Positions 43,630 through 55,190 of a DNA stretch of 64,000 nt are shown in pieces. This DNA comes from Prunus persica (taxonomy: Eukaryota; Streptophyta; Magnoliopsida; Rosales; Rosaceae). Positions within the stretch are counted from its first letter, which is position 1. The number at the start of each line of letters is the position of its first letter. The DNA is taken from the NCBI RefSeq assembly GCF_000346465.2, contig NC_034009.1, positions 13,587,730 through 13,651,729 on the forward strand. The letters run 5' to 3'. Made by a program: the position numbers and the translations under genes. The notes under the pieces are model-generated. The model was not told where the DNA came from. It saw only the letters and a list, made by a program, of their open reading frames with translations, and did no database searches.

Positions 43630-46600
43630 GAAACAAATTTGCACTCGTTGACTCTTAAAAAGAGATCTGACGTGAAAGGAACCTACTAAAACAAGTTGCA
43701 CTGAAAAAACAAATGGTGTAGAACAAAAATAAAAAACCAAGAATAGAATACATACAACATAATGCATAAATCATATATTAGTAGACCTCGGTACTATACT
43801 TGAAATAAATAGAATTTTATAGGGAGAAAACCTATCAGAATGATTGTATATTTGTGATAACTCTTCAACGGATGATCTCGAACCTCTTGCTACATTGATT
43901 GCTCCAGTTGCCATTATACCTAAATCAAAATTAATCATGACAGTAAGCTTTTATTCTCAGAGATGCACAAAGGAGATATATGAATAAATTGGCACAGACA
44001 CAATATATCATGCCCTAGCATATTAAAATTTTCTTTAATGAATTTGATCCTAGAATAGAACTAATCAGCTAAGCATTGTCCAAAGTATCATACAGAATAA
44101 ATAAAAAAACTGTTTCAAGATTAATCTAAAAATAGGAAGTGCTTTTTTAGCCAAACACATGGGTTAAGTGATATTGTGATAGCCGCATGTCATACGAATA
44201 TAGCATTATATTCCTCAACTTGTATTCTCCAAAGATAAGAGTTTAGACCCAGCAGGTTCAAGTTTGTTCTATAAAACAGATACTAATAGCTTGCCAAGTG
44301 CATGGCATGGATTGAAACAGCTGCATACTGGCCACAAAAATATAGTGAATGGATGATACAAGGGAAGTGCAAAGTTTACAGTCCCTCTATTAGCAAAAGT
44401 TAAAACATAGAACTAATTTCTTTAAGATTAATATGCACAACGATGTCAGGTGAGATGTTTGAGAAAAGATTATCTTAAGGATTTTCTGCTATATTTTGCT
44501 ACATAGAGACTATGCACTTGACTTCCTGTCAAGCATGCTTTCAGTTCATATTCCAAGCAACAACCTGAGGAGCACAATGACAATATCAGAGCAATAGTGT
44601 GGCCATAGAGAAAATGAGCATACCACATCCTAAAGAAGTAATACAAGATGGCCATAAAGAATTGATTTAATGAAACATTTTTTAAGCTACAATGTCAAGA
44701 AAAATTCATACCCTGATCCGCAACAAGCCAACGGCATGAATTATCAGCAAAAAGTGCAATTTTTTCTTCTGGCTTTACTCCAACAACTCTCAGCCCTTCA
44801 GAAAAATCCAAAATTTCCTGCTCAAGCTGCGCAATTAAAGAAACAAAAGGACAGACACTCAATAGATCTGTAAAATGCTATACATGAAAATAGATTAACT
44901 GAAAAATAAAGTCAGAGTATAAGATCATAAAAACTTTGCAAGAGTAGATTGATATAAACAACCAAGTTGATGGCCACGTCAATGTTACAAAAAGTTTATG
45001 TATGTCACTGATTGTTATTCATTTTTAGTAGAAATTTATATTCACGATCAAAGAAAATTTATTAAAGTCAAAGAAAGAACAAGGAATCTTTGTCTGTTCA
45101 ATGTACTCCCACTAGATCTACTAGTTACAAAACAGGAACCTTAATCATTGCATTAATAAATCCCCATATCCTGATGAGTGGGTGACAAACAAAAAGAGCA
45201 AAGAAGTCATGATAAAATAAGCACAAAAGAGATAATCAAGAACAAGAAAGGAAAATTAACCTGTTTATAAGTTAAATTTGAAGGTGGGTCATGGTATGGA
45301 TCCACCAATGCGACACGGTCACCATATTTCTCAGCTGAAGATCTCCAAATGTCAGGAACTGCTCTCCACTCATTAGATACCGAAGCATCATTAGCATCTA
45401 GTAACACACTTTCTAGAAATGGGGAATACCTTCGTATCTGCATTTCCTCTGTCTGAAACAGGAGTTTCATTTAGTAAAAATACATGAAAGTGCCCGCTAG
45501 CTGTATAACCATCTGTATATCAGACATTCAAAGCCTTCTACAGTTAAGGGAAAACAAACAAAAACTTTATAACATATGCACAATGAGATCAATAAGAACC
45601 AAAATGGTTGTATCCTTTTGAATATGGCATGATGAAGATAGAAATTCCATGCATCTCACTTTTTGAAATTCTAGAGCACAACACTTACTGCCTCTATGAA
45701 TGTGGAATACTTTAAAGAAATCCAGCAGAGGGATAAGAAAAACAGAGCAAATCATCTAGGCAGAGAGATGATAGCTCCAGAAAACTCTGGAATTAATACA
45801 TATATCAAGTTCTACTTCCATTTTTGAAAAGAATCAATATAAGAACTTTAACAAAACCAAAGGTGACAAACACAGAACCGGATTGCCTAGTACGTTTAGT
45901 CAGAAGTACATTATATTCCTCAACAACAAAAAAATAATATCTTACACCTCATTTTAAAAGTCTAGAAATGTCAACTAAGCTCCTAATTCAGAATATTGAT
46001 GGAATTGGAGACACAGTAACATTACATGCCAAAATACCAAACATAAATTTGTATTTGTTGGCGAGTCCTTACTTACTTAGGATTTTGGTTCCTTATTTAG
46101 TTAGAATTTTGGTTACTTACCAGTTATTATTTAGTCCTATTGTAATAGAGATATATTTCCTATTGTAATTTAGATATATTTCCTTCTTTTTTTATATTTT
46201 TTATGCTCATATATGCTATATTCTCATTCTTCTCCAATATGGACGTATTTATACAGTACAAAGATGTGTTGACCTAAATAAAATAGAAAATAAATCTAAA
46301 TTACAATAGAAAATTAAATAATAATTGGTAAGTAACCAAAATTCTAACTAATTAAGAAACCAAAATCCTAACTAGACTCGCCAACAGTATTACAGCTAGA
46401 CCAACCAAAATAACGAAATCAACTGCGAATGAAAAGGGTATTTAGAAATCACCTTTGATTGGCAAAACAGACGAAATCCACGATTGAGAGAAAACCCCCC
46501 TCGGCTTCCATAGCATTTTCTAAGAAAGATTTGTCTGCTTCTGAATTTATGGTTAGAACAGAGGAATTGGAGGGCATGCCCACAATCAAAAGAGTTTCTC

Positions 46601-46689
46601 AGAATGGAGTTGGGCGTTAAGAAAATGGTGGTGGCCATTTGATTGACCCAATCAGAAGCAGAAACTGAAACTATGGAAACTGGGTTCAT
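36786..46689 (-). CDS. AAE16: Chloroplast long-chain acyl-activating enzyme (AAE15/AAE16 type), 18 exons
   Basis: Coding exons from the 5' end: 46453-46689, 45261-45452, 44712-44826, 43832-43919, 43196-43398, 42323-42441, 41825-41974, 41487-41554, 41024-41129, 39996-40154, 39633-39686, 39473-39553, 38881-39018, 38410-38569, 37645-37724, 37407-37552, 36966-37023, 36786-36878. The frame joins to 748 aa. The N-terminus is a plastid-type transit peptide. Then come [20 protein letters not shown], the AMP-binding P-loop [11 protein letters not shown] (about 295-305), [11 protein letters not shown] (about 505), LNTGDIGW (about 586), and MKIRRD near the C-terminus, where the family has its catalytic lysine. 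It should activate fatty acids to acyl-CoA or acyl-ACP in plastids; Arabidopsis AAE15 and AAE16 are acyl-ACP synthetases. The N-terminal region resembles AAE16 more. Intact. Intron 1 holds a fold-back element. Confidence 0.94.
43595..43625. repeat. (TA)n microsatellite in an AAE intron
   Basis: About 15 uninterrupted TA units within the intron at 43399-43831. Probably length-polymorphic. Confidence 0.9.
46056..46386. mobile_element. Fold-back inverted-repeat element in AAE intron 1
   Basis: The first ~125 bp (TGTTGGCGAGTCC...GGATTTTGGTT...AGTTAGAATTTTGGTTACTTACCA) recur in inverted form at the right end. The termini are TGTTGGCGAG and CTCGCCAACA. It is flanked by a perfect 5-bp duplication GTATT (46051-46055 and 46387-46391). 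TG...CA ends with a 5-bp duplication recall an LTR insertion, but the palindromic organisation is that of a fold-back element. Its transcript within the pre-mRNA would form a long hairpin. Confidence 0.75.
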
Positions 46690-47432
46690 CTGAGCTCCTA
46701 ATATAGCTTTGTCTGTGCTTCCCTTTTCATATATGCACAGAAAGAGAGGGAAAAGAAGACGACAAGCGAGAAAAACTAAAAGATGAGAGTAGTGATAGTG
46801 TTTGTGAAAAATACTGTGAGAGATTACAGGAAGTTGAAAGAGAAAACAAAAACTGCAGAAAATGAATGAGTACCAAGGACAACGTTTTTTCAGCCGAGTC
46901 GATGGAAGTTGTTGACGTCCGAACAAGAACGTGAAAGAGATAAAGGTTTTATATTTGATAATTTATGAAGAAGATATAAATTGGCTATTAATTAAACATG
47001 AAGTCGTGTTTGTCTTACGCATGAGATGGAGAGGCTCTTACATTTCTTAATAGCCAGGAGCTTAAACGGTCACTAAGAAACAAACAGAACGACTTTTCTT
47101 TTATATAGATACCAGATAAGCGAAGTTTTTCTTGGTTTCCTTCTGCTGCGGTCGTTTCCTGAAGGGTCAAATTATATTTAGTCCCGCAAGAAATTAGTAG
47201 TTGTGTTCGTGGTGAAAACCAAATATATTTCAGAATTTTGAGGTTCTATGTTAGAATTGATTTGGACTTGCTATCCAACTTACACCCCTAAAATTACCTA
47301 TGTTCCTCTTTTACCAATTTTGCCTCTCCTTAAGAAAACAAAAACAAACATAATAAGAGTACACAAGTTATTAGAATTTGTTTTTAAACAAAAAAAATTT
47401 TCCATAATTTTCAGTAGCTTTTCTTATACAAT
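46690..47432. other. AAE promoter region and intergenic spacer
   Basis: Contains the 5' leader and promoter of the AAE gene on the minus strand; no second gene seen. 47433-47447 is the left copy of the direct repeat flanking the LINE-like insertion. Confidence 0.4.
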
Positions 47433-47753
47433 AACTACCACTAATCTGACACATACAATTAGATATCGGGTCAAATAGGGTTGCCGACAACCAACCCTTT
47501 CTAAGCTGGGGAAGGTGACCACTGCCCCTCCTCCCCTCCACCCATCTTCTCCCTTCCGCTCTCTTCTCTCATCGTTTTCCCTCCCTCTCATCCTCTCTCC
47601 TTCCATTTCCCCTTTCCGCATTTACTTTCCTTACACACCAAAAATTCCTATATTAAATGTAATTGATTTACTTTAATTCATGATTTCCTACTATAAATAG
47701 AATTATGAATTATTACTTTCCTTGACCTACAAGAATTAATTGTATTATAAATA

Positions 47754-49406
47754 AGGTTATTTACTATAGACGTCCCTGAACTTCGCCCCCGGTTGCAATT
47801 GGGTCCGTGAACTTTTTTTTTTTTTTTTTGCCAATTACATCCTTTAATTAGACAAATAGTTGCAATTGGGTCCTACCGTCCAACTCTGTCAATTTGTCAA
47901 TCAAAATGAGGGGTAAAAGCATCCTTCGAGTATGAAGACAAAAATTGAAAAAAGTGGAAAAAAAAAACTTTAAAAATAAAAATAAAGTGGACACAATTCG
48001 TTCCCTCAAGCTTACTATCAAAAGACATGGATTAGCCGTCACAGATCTAGCAAGGTCCTCCCTTGAAACTCCAACAGAGCTGAAAAATTGAAGCTTGGGA
48101 GGAAGGGTTTTCTCGAGGCAGGATGAAAGAACTCTTGGGCAAATATGAATAATAACGCGCGAAAGATAAAAGAACTCTTTGTTTGACGCATAATTTCCAT
48201 CCCAACCGTTCCTTGTCCGATAATAACATTTGGGTGATCAAAAGGAGGTATGAAGCTCTTTCCCTCCTCTTGAGCCCGCTTCTTAGCATAAGTTTGAGCC
48301 TTATCATATGAATCCTATAAGAACAACCTGGCACCCAATCTCTCAACAGATTTCCACTGCAAACAAGCAATACAAAATTCCACAAAATTCAATAAGCCAA
48401 ACCATTAGAATTGTGAAATTAAGCTCCAAAATGAAAAAAAGAGAAAAAAGTGTACCTTAATTTCTGGTGTGGTTACAGGCATTGCAATCACAGCACTGCA
48501 ATTCAACTTCTTAGCAGCCAAGGCAACTCCTTGGGCATGATTTCTAGCTGAGGAGCAAATAACCCTTCTATCCAGTTGCTCCCTTGGAAGCTTTGCCATA
48601 TGTTGTAAGCTCCCCGAAGCTTGAGAAGACTTGCAAATTCAACAAAAAAGTTTCTGTCAAAAATCCCCAATTTTTCCAATCCAAATTATTCAATTGAACA
48701 CTTGGAACAACACTTACAGGCTACAAGTCCTCTCTTTTCATCCAAACTCTCACTCCCAATCACTTCGACAACTTCGTGGCCAATTCTAATGGCGATTCGA
48801 TGGCCACGTCATACATCTTCGACGACAGTATGTTCGTCAAGTACTTTATGGCGTCAACAATGTTCCCATTGTCGTTTCCGTCGGTGGCAGTACGGTCGGG
48901 TACGGCTCCGAGGAAGCCCGGCGGGTATTGGAGCGAATCAGCCGAGACCCGGTTGGGAGGCGGAGACGGCGTCGTTTTGGTCTCGAAGAAAGCAGAGAAG
49001 GTGGAGGGTTCGGCGGAAACCTCGGCAGTCTGTTGGGAAAGCGTGGCGAAAAAAAAGGGCTTGATCGGACGGCGGGTGTTGAGCTTATAGGGCCCATTGG
49101 GGAGGTGACACTGGAGGCCTTGTGACCAGAGAAGTGGGGAATAGGCTAGGCTTACGCGAAGGGGCTCCATTGGTTGATTGGTTGGAAATGGCGGCAGTTT
49201 TTTGCGAGGAAGGAGTTGGAGGTTTTCTGGTTCAGACTCAAAAAGACGATTTTACCCCTCATTTTGACGGACAAATTGACAGACTTGGACGGTAGGACCC
49301 AGTTGCAACTATTTGTCCAGTTAAAAGATGTAATTGGGAAAAAAAAAGTTCATGGACCCAATTGCAACTGGGGGCTAAGTTCAGGGACGTTTACAGTAAA
49401 TAACCC
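47754..49406. mobile_element. Pack-MULE carrying a threonine dehydratase fragment
   Basis: The terminal inverted repeats are about 165 bp (left AGGTTATTTACTATAGACG..., right reverse complement GGGTTATTTACTGTAAACG...), sharing CGTCCCTGAACTT, AGTTGCAA[T/C]TGGGTCC and CAAAATGAGGGGTAAAA. They are flanked by a perfect 9-bp duplication TTATAAATA (47745-47753 and 49407-49415). The sister LTR of the host copia element keeps the uninterrupted site (TGATAAATA at 53448-53456), which confirms the insertion boundaries. The interior carries a host gene fragment with introns, so capture was at DNA level. No transposase. Confidence 0.9.
48040..49170 (-). pseudogene. Captured fragment of biosynthetic threonine dehydratase (threonine deaminase)
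   Basis: Minus strand. The first exon (49170 to about 48700) encodes a plastid transit-like N-terminus and VSADSLQYPPGFLGAVPDR, YLTNILSSKMYDVAIESPLELA, then, after a TGA, VWMKREDL. A second exon (about 48600-48450) has KLPREQLDRRVICSSARNHAQG and AVIAMPVTTPEIK. A third (to about 48040) has WKSVERLGA and FIPPFDHPNVIIGQGTVGMEI. The intact enzyme deaminates threonine to 2-oxobutanoate for isoleucine synthesis in plastids. Here in-frame stops, a frameshift around the catalytic-lysine exon start, SSARN for the usual SSAGN, and loss of the C-terminal half show it is non-functional. Introns are retained. Confidence 0.85.
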
Positions 49407-52400
49407 TTATAAATATGACCTCCTACAAGGAGAAGCATACATATAAAATTCCCACAAACAATATTCTTATTTTAGTATGGTATCATAGTGCGATCTTGGG
49501 ATTGCTACTAAACTCTAGCCAACCACATGCTGATGTCGCCATGGGGGATCAAGATCCAATCATCCCCCATGGGGGTAGCACTACTGATTCCTCTACCACC
49601 CAAACCCAGAAACTTGAAGAATTGAAGACCCAGATGACCCAATTTTTGAAAATCCAGAATCAAACCCCGACCCAAAACCTTAAAGAATTGACCACCTAGA
49701 TAACCCAATTTTTGAAGATACAAAACCAGGCCTCGACCACGACCCTAACCTGATCTTAGTAGAATTAATGTAAAGAATGACCTAGTTACTGAAAAGACCT
49801 AGACCCAAACCCAGACTCCGACTCAAACTTAGACCCATATACTAGCCAAGACTTATATCCTGACCCTGAATTAGACTCAAACCCAGATCCAGACCTAGGT
49901 ACCGACCCAGACTATACCAAATGAATTTTTCGCTGCACATATTATGACTTGTCAAACAGGGCTCCAGACAAATGGAATAGATTGCACGAAATATGGCGAT
50001 CCGAGACACATTCATGAGACTTGTTTTAAATTGAATGGCTACCCCGATTGGTGGGATGAACTCAAAGATCGAAGACGATGTGAAGTCACCACGAGTGGTT
50101 CTGGTTATGTGTTCCATACTTCGAATACAAGTGATTCAACGGGATAGATCATTAACTCTAGCTCAACCGATCATATGACGTTTGATCTTGATGATTTTCT
50201 GAGTGCCACCTAACCCAAACAAACTAGTATTGCTAACGCCAATAGAGCTACTTATGCTGTGACAGGGGCTAGCACTATTGCTTTTCTCATCCTCTATGTT
50301 ATTACCTAATACTTTACTTGTTCAATCTTTATCTAATAAGTTGATCTCAGTTGGTCAGGTTATTGAACAATTGAATTGTTATGCACTAATCTATTTGAAT
50401 TTTTGTTTGCTTTAGGATATTCACACTGAGGAGATTATTGGTCGTAATACTAAAAGAGAGGACTATATTATGTAGATGGCTTCAGTATAGACATGGTTAA
50501 CATTGCAAAGCATTCCTCTGATAGCAAACAAAGAAAAATATGGTTGTGGCACTATTGTTTGTGACATCCATCCTTTAGTTATATGAAGCATGTTCAACAA
50601 GATTTATTATCATGTTTCAAAGGCTCCAACTTCAAATGTGACACTTGTATTTTGGCCAACAGTCATTGTATGCCCTATCCGTTTACGTTAATTCACTCTG
50701 ATGTCTGGGGATCCTTTTGTTCAGCAAGATACGACTTGTCCTCAAACACCACAACAAAATGGTGTCATAGAACCAAAGAATCGACATCTTCTTGAAATAG
50801 GCCGAGCATTTCTAATTGATGCTCATGTTCCTAGTCATAACTGAGATGATACTATTGTCACCGCAGTTCACCTAATCAACTGCGCCTCTTAGTGTCTTGA
50901 ACTTTAAACTCCATTATAAGTGCTCGCAAAACACGGGCCCTTACCCTCTGTTTTGGTGCTCACACCCCTAATATTTGGATGTGTGGCCTTCGTTCATCCT
51001 CACAAAAATCAGTGTAGCAAACTTGGTTCATGTGCACATCGTTGTGTTTTTGTGGGATATGTCACTCATCAGAAAGGCTATCGATGTTATCATCCTCCTT
51101 CCCGACACACATATGTCACTATGAATGTCACTTTTTTGGAGTTCGAGACATTCTTTCATGACTCAGTATCCAATTCTTTGCTTCAGGGGGAGACACAGAG
51201 TGAAGCACAAACTTGGAGAACCTTAGAAGATGGAAAATTCGACGTTCGGAAGAAAATGATCGATTGTTCTGACAATAACGACCGGTCACTTCAAACAGTA
51301 AGCTTCGTGGAAAAAAGACCATTCGTTCTGATTGTAATGACCGGCCGCCTCGAACAGTAGAACAAGATAGCTCGCCTAGGGATAAAATGACCAGTAGCCC
51401 TGAAGAATTCGATCGGTTGCCTGTGTTTGAAACGTCTCCCGATTTGACTACTTTTGACTTCCTTGAGAAAGAAGACGAACATGAACACACTAAATACCCC
51501 TCTTATTCAACAGTACCAAACAACCAATCTCTTGAGAATATCCTTGAGGTAAATATTCCTACAACTCGTGTGAATTTAGTTGATGATTATATTGGATACC
51601 AATTACCTTTTAGGCACAACCGCGGAAAACAGCCAAACCGGTATTCTCCTGATATTGGGAAGACGTCAAAGTACCCAATTGCTAATCATATGTCCACTCA
51701 AAGACTGCATGAACCACAGAAGGCATTTGTGCATCAGTTATGTGCTGTTGCCATTCCCACTAAGGTGCCTAAAGCATTTAAAGATCCAAAGTGGACCTAA
51801 GCGATGAAGGAAGAACTGAAGGCTCTGGAGAAAAATCATATGTGGACACTGGAGATATTACCCCCAGTAAAAAAAAGTTGTATGCAGATGGGTGTTTTAC
51901 TATCAAACACAATGCCGATGGGTCCATTGAACGATACAAGGCCCGACTTGTGGAAAAATGGTATACACAGACCTATGACATTGATTATGAAGATGCCACC
52001 GCAGCAAAACTTAACACAGTCAGAGTACTACTATCACTTGCGGCTAACTTGGATTGGCCAATCTATTAGTTTGATGAAAAAAAAAAATGCTTTCTTGCAT
52101 GGTGAACTCACATAAGAAGTTTACATGGAAATTCCACCGGCATATACAACATTTACTCAGACTAGTATGGTGTGCAAGTTGCAAAAAGCACTACATGATT
52201 TGAAACAGTTACCACGTACATGGTTTGGACAATTCACTTTGGTAATGAGGAATTATGGGTTCTAACAGAGCAATTCAAATCATACTCTGTTTTTGAAACA
52301 TCAGAAAGGTAAGGTAACAACTTTAATAATTTATGTTGATGATAAGATTATTATTGGGAATGATGAACATGAAACATCTCGGTTGCAAGACTATTTAGAT

Positions 52401-53298
52401 ACTGAATTTGAGATGAAGAAAATAGGTGGACTCAAGTATTTCTTGGGGATTGAGGTCGCCTGATCAAAGTAAGCAATATTTCTGTCGGAAAGGAAATATG
52501 TCTTGGACTTGCTGACAGACACATGAATGCTATATTGCAAACTTGCAAACATTCCTATTGTTCATAATCATCATCTTGGAATCATCTTGGAGAATACCCG
52601 GATTAGGTTCCAACTAACAAGGAAAGATACCAAAGGTTAGTGGGAAGATTGATATATTTATCACATACTCGACAAAACTTCGCTTATGCAATGAGTGTAG
52701 TTAGTCAATTTATGCATTCTCCAACTGAAGACCACATGAATGTAGTTCTTCAAATACTTATATATTTAAAGTCTGCACCTGGAAAAGGACTTATGTTCTC
52801 AAAACATGGTCATCTAAATATTGATGGTCACATAGATGCAGATTGGGCAGGAAGTATAACGGATAGGAAATCCACATCTGATTACTTCACATTCGTGGGA
52901 GGTAATTTGGTTACATGAAGGAGCAAGAAACAAAAAGTGGTTGCCTTATCCAATGTAGAAGCCGAGTTCAGAGGTATGATCAAAAGAATTTGCAAACTCA
53001 TTTGGTTAAAGAGGTTGCTTACTGAACTTGGGTATAGACCTACATCTATAATGAATCTCTTTTATGACAACAAGGCTGCAATAACTATTGCATAGAATCC
53101 AGTTCAACATGATCGCACCAAACATGTTGATGTAGATCGACACTATATCAAACAGAAGCTTGTAGCTAAAGTGATTCAGTTTCCTTTCGTAAAGTCCAAT
53201 GATCAATTGGAAGATATTTTGACAAAGGCAATTTCCAGTAGAGCGTTTACTAGACCAGTTGAGCATTAGTGACATCTATGCACCAACTTGAGGAGGAA

Positions 53299-53515
53299 TG
53301 TTGGCATGACTTGTGAACCCCCATTTACTTTCCTTTCACACCAAGGATTCCTATATTAAATATAATTGATTTACTTTAATTCATATTTTCCTACTATAAA
53401 TAGAATTAGGAGTTCTTACTTTCCTTGACCCACAAGGATTTATTGTATGATAAATATGACCTCCTACAAGGAGAAGAATACATAGAAATTTTCCACAAAC
53501 AATATTCTCTTATAG
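53299..53515 (+). repeat. 3' LTR of the old copia element
   Basis: TGTTGGCATG start after the polypurine tract. It contains TACTATAAATAG, a likely TATA box, and aligns with both halves of the split 5' LTR. The exact 3' end is uncertain. Confidence 0.7.
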
Positions 53516-54105
53516 GTTTTCATATTTTAGCAGTGGTGTGCCCTCTGATTGGTTTCGTCTTCGATTTTAGCTTATGTTTTGCTATCTTTTTCCATTGTTA
53601 TGTTGCTCCTTTGCAGCTCATCTTTGCTCTACACTACCGAAAACCTATGTTTGGTCGTAGGAGTTCTCTTTGTCAAGTTCTGATTTGAGTTGGGATGCTT
53701 TTCAAAGGCCTCTCTTGTTATTGTTTTTGTGCTCTTCCTCCATGTACTCTCCTGTGTTTCTGTCCTTGGTGCATTTTTGTAGTTCATGGGCGCCCAAAGA
53801 ACTACGAGTTTTTCTCAGGGAAGGCTTTTTTTGATAGTTGGGATGCGAAGCGGTTCTCTTTATGTGTCTACTGTGTTGTTGTTTAGTTGGTTTTTTTTTA
53901 TGTTCTTAGTCTTTTGGGGTCTGGGTCAAACTCTCTTGTCAGTCCTTGGCATGTGTGGTATTCTTTTCTTACTCTGGGATTTGTCTCAAATGATTTTCCT
54001 AGAAAGGTTTTAATGAGGCTACTGTATTCATGCCAGTATTTGTTTGCCGTTTTGGCATATGAATGATATCTCATTCTTAAAAAAAAACTACCACTAATCT
54101 ATCTC

Positions 54106-54108
<3 letters not shown>

Positions 54109-54152
<44 letters not shown>
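54109..54152. repeat. (CT)n microsatellite
   Basis: About 22 uninterrupted CT units immediately after the right copy of the LINE target duplication. Confidence 0.95.
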
Positions 54153-54155
<3 letters not shown>

Positions 54156-54328
54156 CTACGACCTCGTGTGTAGGATTAAATGCTCTTAATAACTTGAGCT
54201 ACAAATCCCTTGTTCTTAACTATCACTAAACCCTTTTTCTCTGTCTTTTTTTTTTCTTTAAGATTTTTTTTTTTAAGTTGAATGTCAAACATAACATGAT
54301 TTTAGCAAAAGAGGTTTTTGAGGATGCT

Positions 54329-54990
54329 TAGGGGCAGGTTTGAACTGCATACCTTAAAGTTGAGCCAAACACACTTTAATTGCTTTTTTTGCATTGAAAA
54401 CCTGCTTCACTTTAAAGTTAAGTAGTTTAAGGTATTTGGTAAAAATAAAATATCCCGATTATTTTAAAAGTAGTCGCCTTTTGACAGCATCTTTTAAAAG
54501 CGGGCTCTAAGTTTCTTTTTAAAGCTACTTTCAGAAGAAGTAGAGATGAGCCTTTAATGATTTTTTTTAATTCCCAAAATACCATCATTAATTTTTTTTT
54601 TAAATAAACCACCTCCAACACCTCCTCCTCCTCAATCCCATCACCTCCACATCCACTTCCACAATCACCATCCCTACCACCACCACTACCACAACCTTCA
54701 TCATCACCACCTCTTTCACCACTACCTTCACCTCTATCTCTTTCACTACCACCACCACTAGCACCACATGATTAGCGCATAACACTTTCAAGATCATGTC
54801 TATTTTAGTCATAATATATTGTTACAACAGTTTTATATTAAAATTTACCAAACAATTTTGACATTGCTTTTTGTTCTAACACATCTCTTTCAAAATATTG
54901 TTTACCAAACATGGAGCTACTTACTTATTTTCAAAGCAAAACATAAGCAACTTTTAAAAAAAAGTGATAGCAATCCTAAACTTGCCCTTA
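54329..54990. mobile_element. MITE-like element with a CCA/CCT-rich core
   Basis: The left end TAGGGGCAGGTTTGAACTG and the right end (reverse complement TAAGGGCAAGTTTAGGATTG) form an imperfect terminal inverted repeat. The core 54608-54771 is a low-complexity trinucleotide tract of CAC, CCT and CCA units. It shares TTTGGTAAAAATAAAATAT and neighbouring sequence with the next segment. Confidence 0.5.
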
Positions 54991-55190
54991 AGCCCCGTTT
55001 TGGGATTGCTTTCTTTCACCAAAAATTGGTATCATTTTAAAGTTAAATAGTTGAAGGTGTTTGGTAAAAATAAAATATGCTGATTATTTTAAAAGCAAAT
55101 GGCCTCCTGACAGTAGATTTTAAAAGCACCCTCTAAAGTTGCTTTTGAAAGCTGCTTTCACAAGAAGCCTTTAATGAATTTTTTCAAGGT
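54988..55190. mobile_element. Partial second copy of the adjacent MITE family
   Basis: GCCCCGTTTTGGGATTGC, AAAGTTAAATAGTTGAAGG, TTTGGTAAAAATAAAATATG and GATTATTTTAAAAGC repeat the left half of the preceding element in the same order and strand. The right half is missing. Confidence 0.45.

Larger units (their letters stand above)
47621..53515 (+). mobile_element. Old, degenerate Ty1/copia element
   Basis: The 3' LTR starts TGTTGGCATG at 53299, after a GAGGAGGAA polypurine tract, and runs to about 53515. The 5' LTR is represented by 47621-47753 plus 49416 to about 49477, interrupted by the Pack-MULE and lacking roughly the first 20 bases. A primer site TGGTATCATAGTGC follows at 49478. Coding remnants on the plus strand: a gag start near 49541, a zinc-knuckle-like CTKYGDPRHIHETCF (near 49996), integrase pieces (FGCVAFVHPHKNQ near 50960), reverse transcriptase with YVDDKIIIGND (near 52337), and RNase H (DADWAGSITDRKSTSDY near 52835). 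Many stops and frameshifts make it dead. Confidence 0.82.
47448..54085 (+). mobile_element. LINE-like insertion hosting nested elements
   Basis: A 15-bp direct repeat AACTACCACTAATCT occurs at 47433-47447 and at 54086-54100, the second overlapping the end of an A-run (54079-54087). Sequence before the A-run (about 53516-54078; T/G-rich, ending ATGAATGATATCTCATTCTT) reads like a plant LINE 3' UTR, and the duplication plus poly(A) fits target-primed insertion. The 5' part (47448-47620) is short and C-rich. No LINE reverse transcriptase is visible, so it would be 5'-truncated or deleted; the copia element lies inside it. Confidence 0.5.

Noticed and set aside
48621..49125. Plus-strand frames across the threonine dehydratase fragment
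   Set aside because: Complement of the captured exon; the minus-strand reading matches a known enzyme family, the plus-strand ones do not.
54608..54771. Histidine/proline-rich coding region
   Set aside because: Open frames here result from the CAC/CCT trinucleotide tract; there are no flanking coding signals, and the tract lies inside a MITE.
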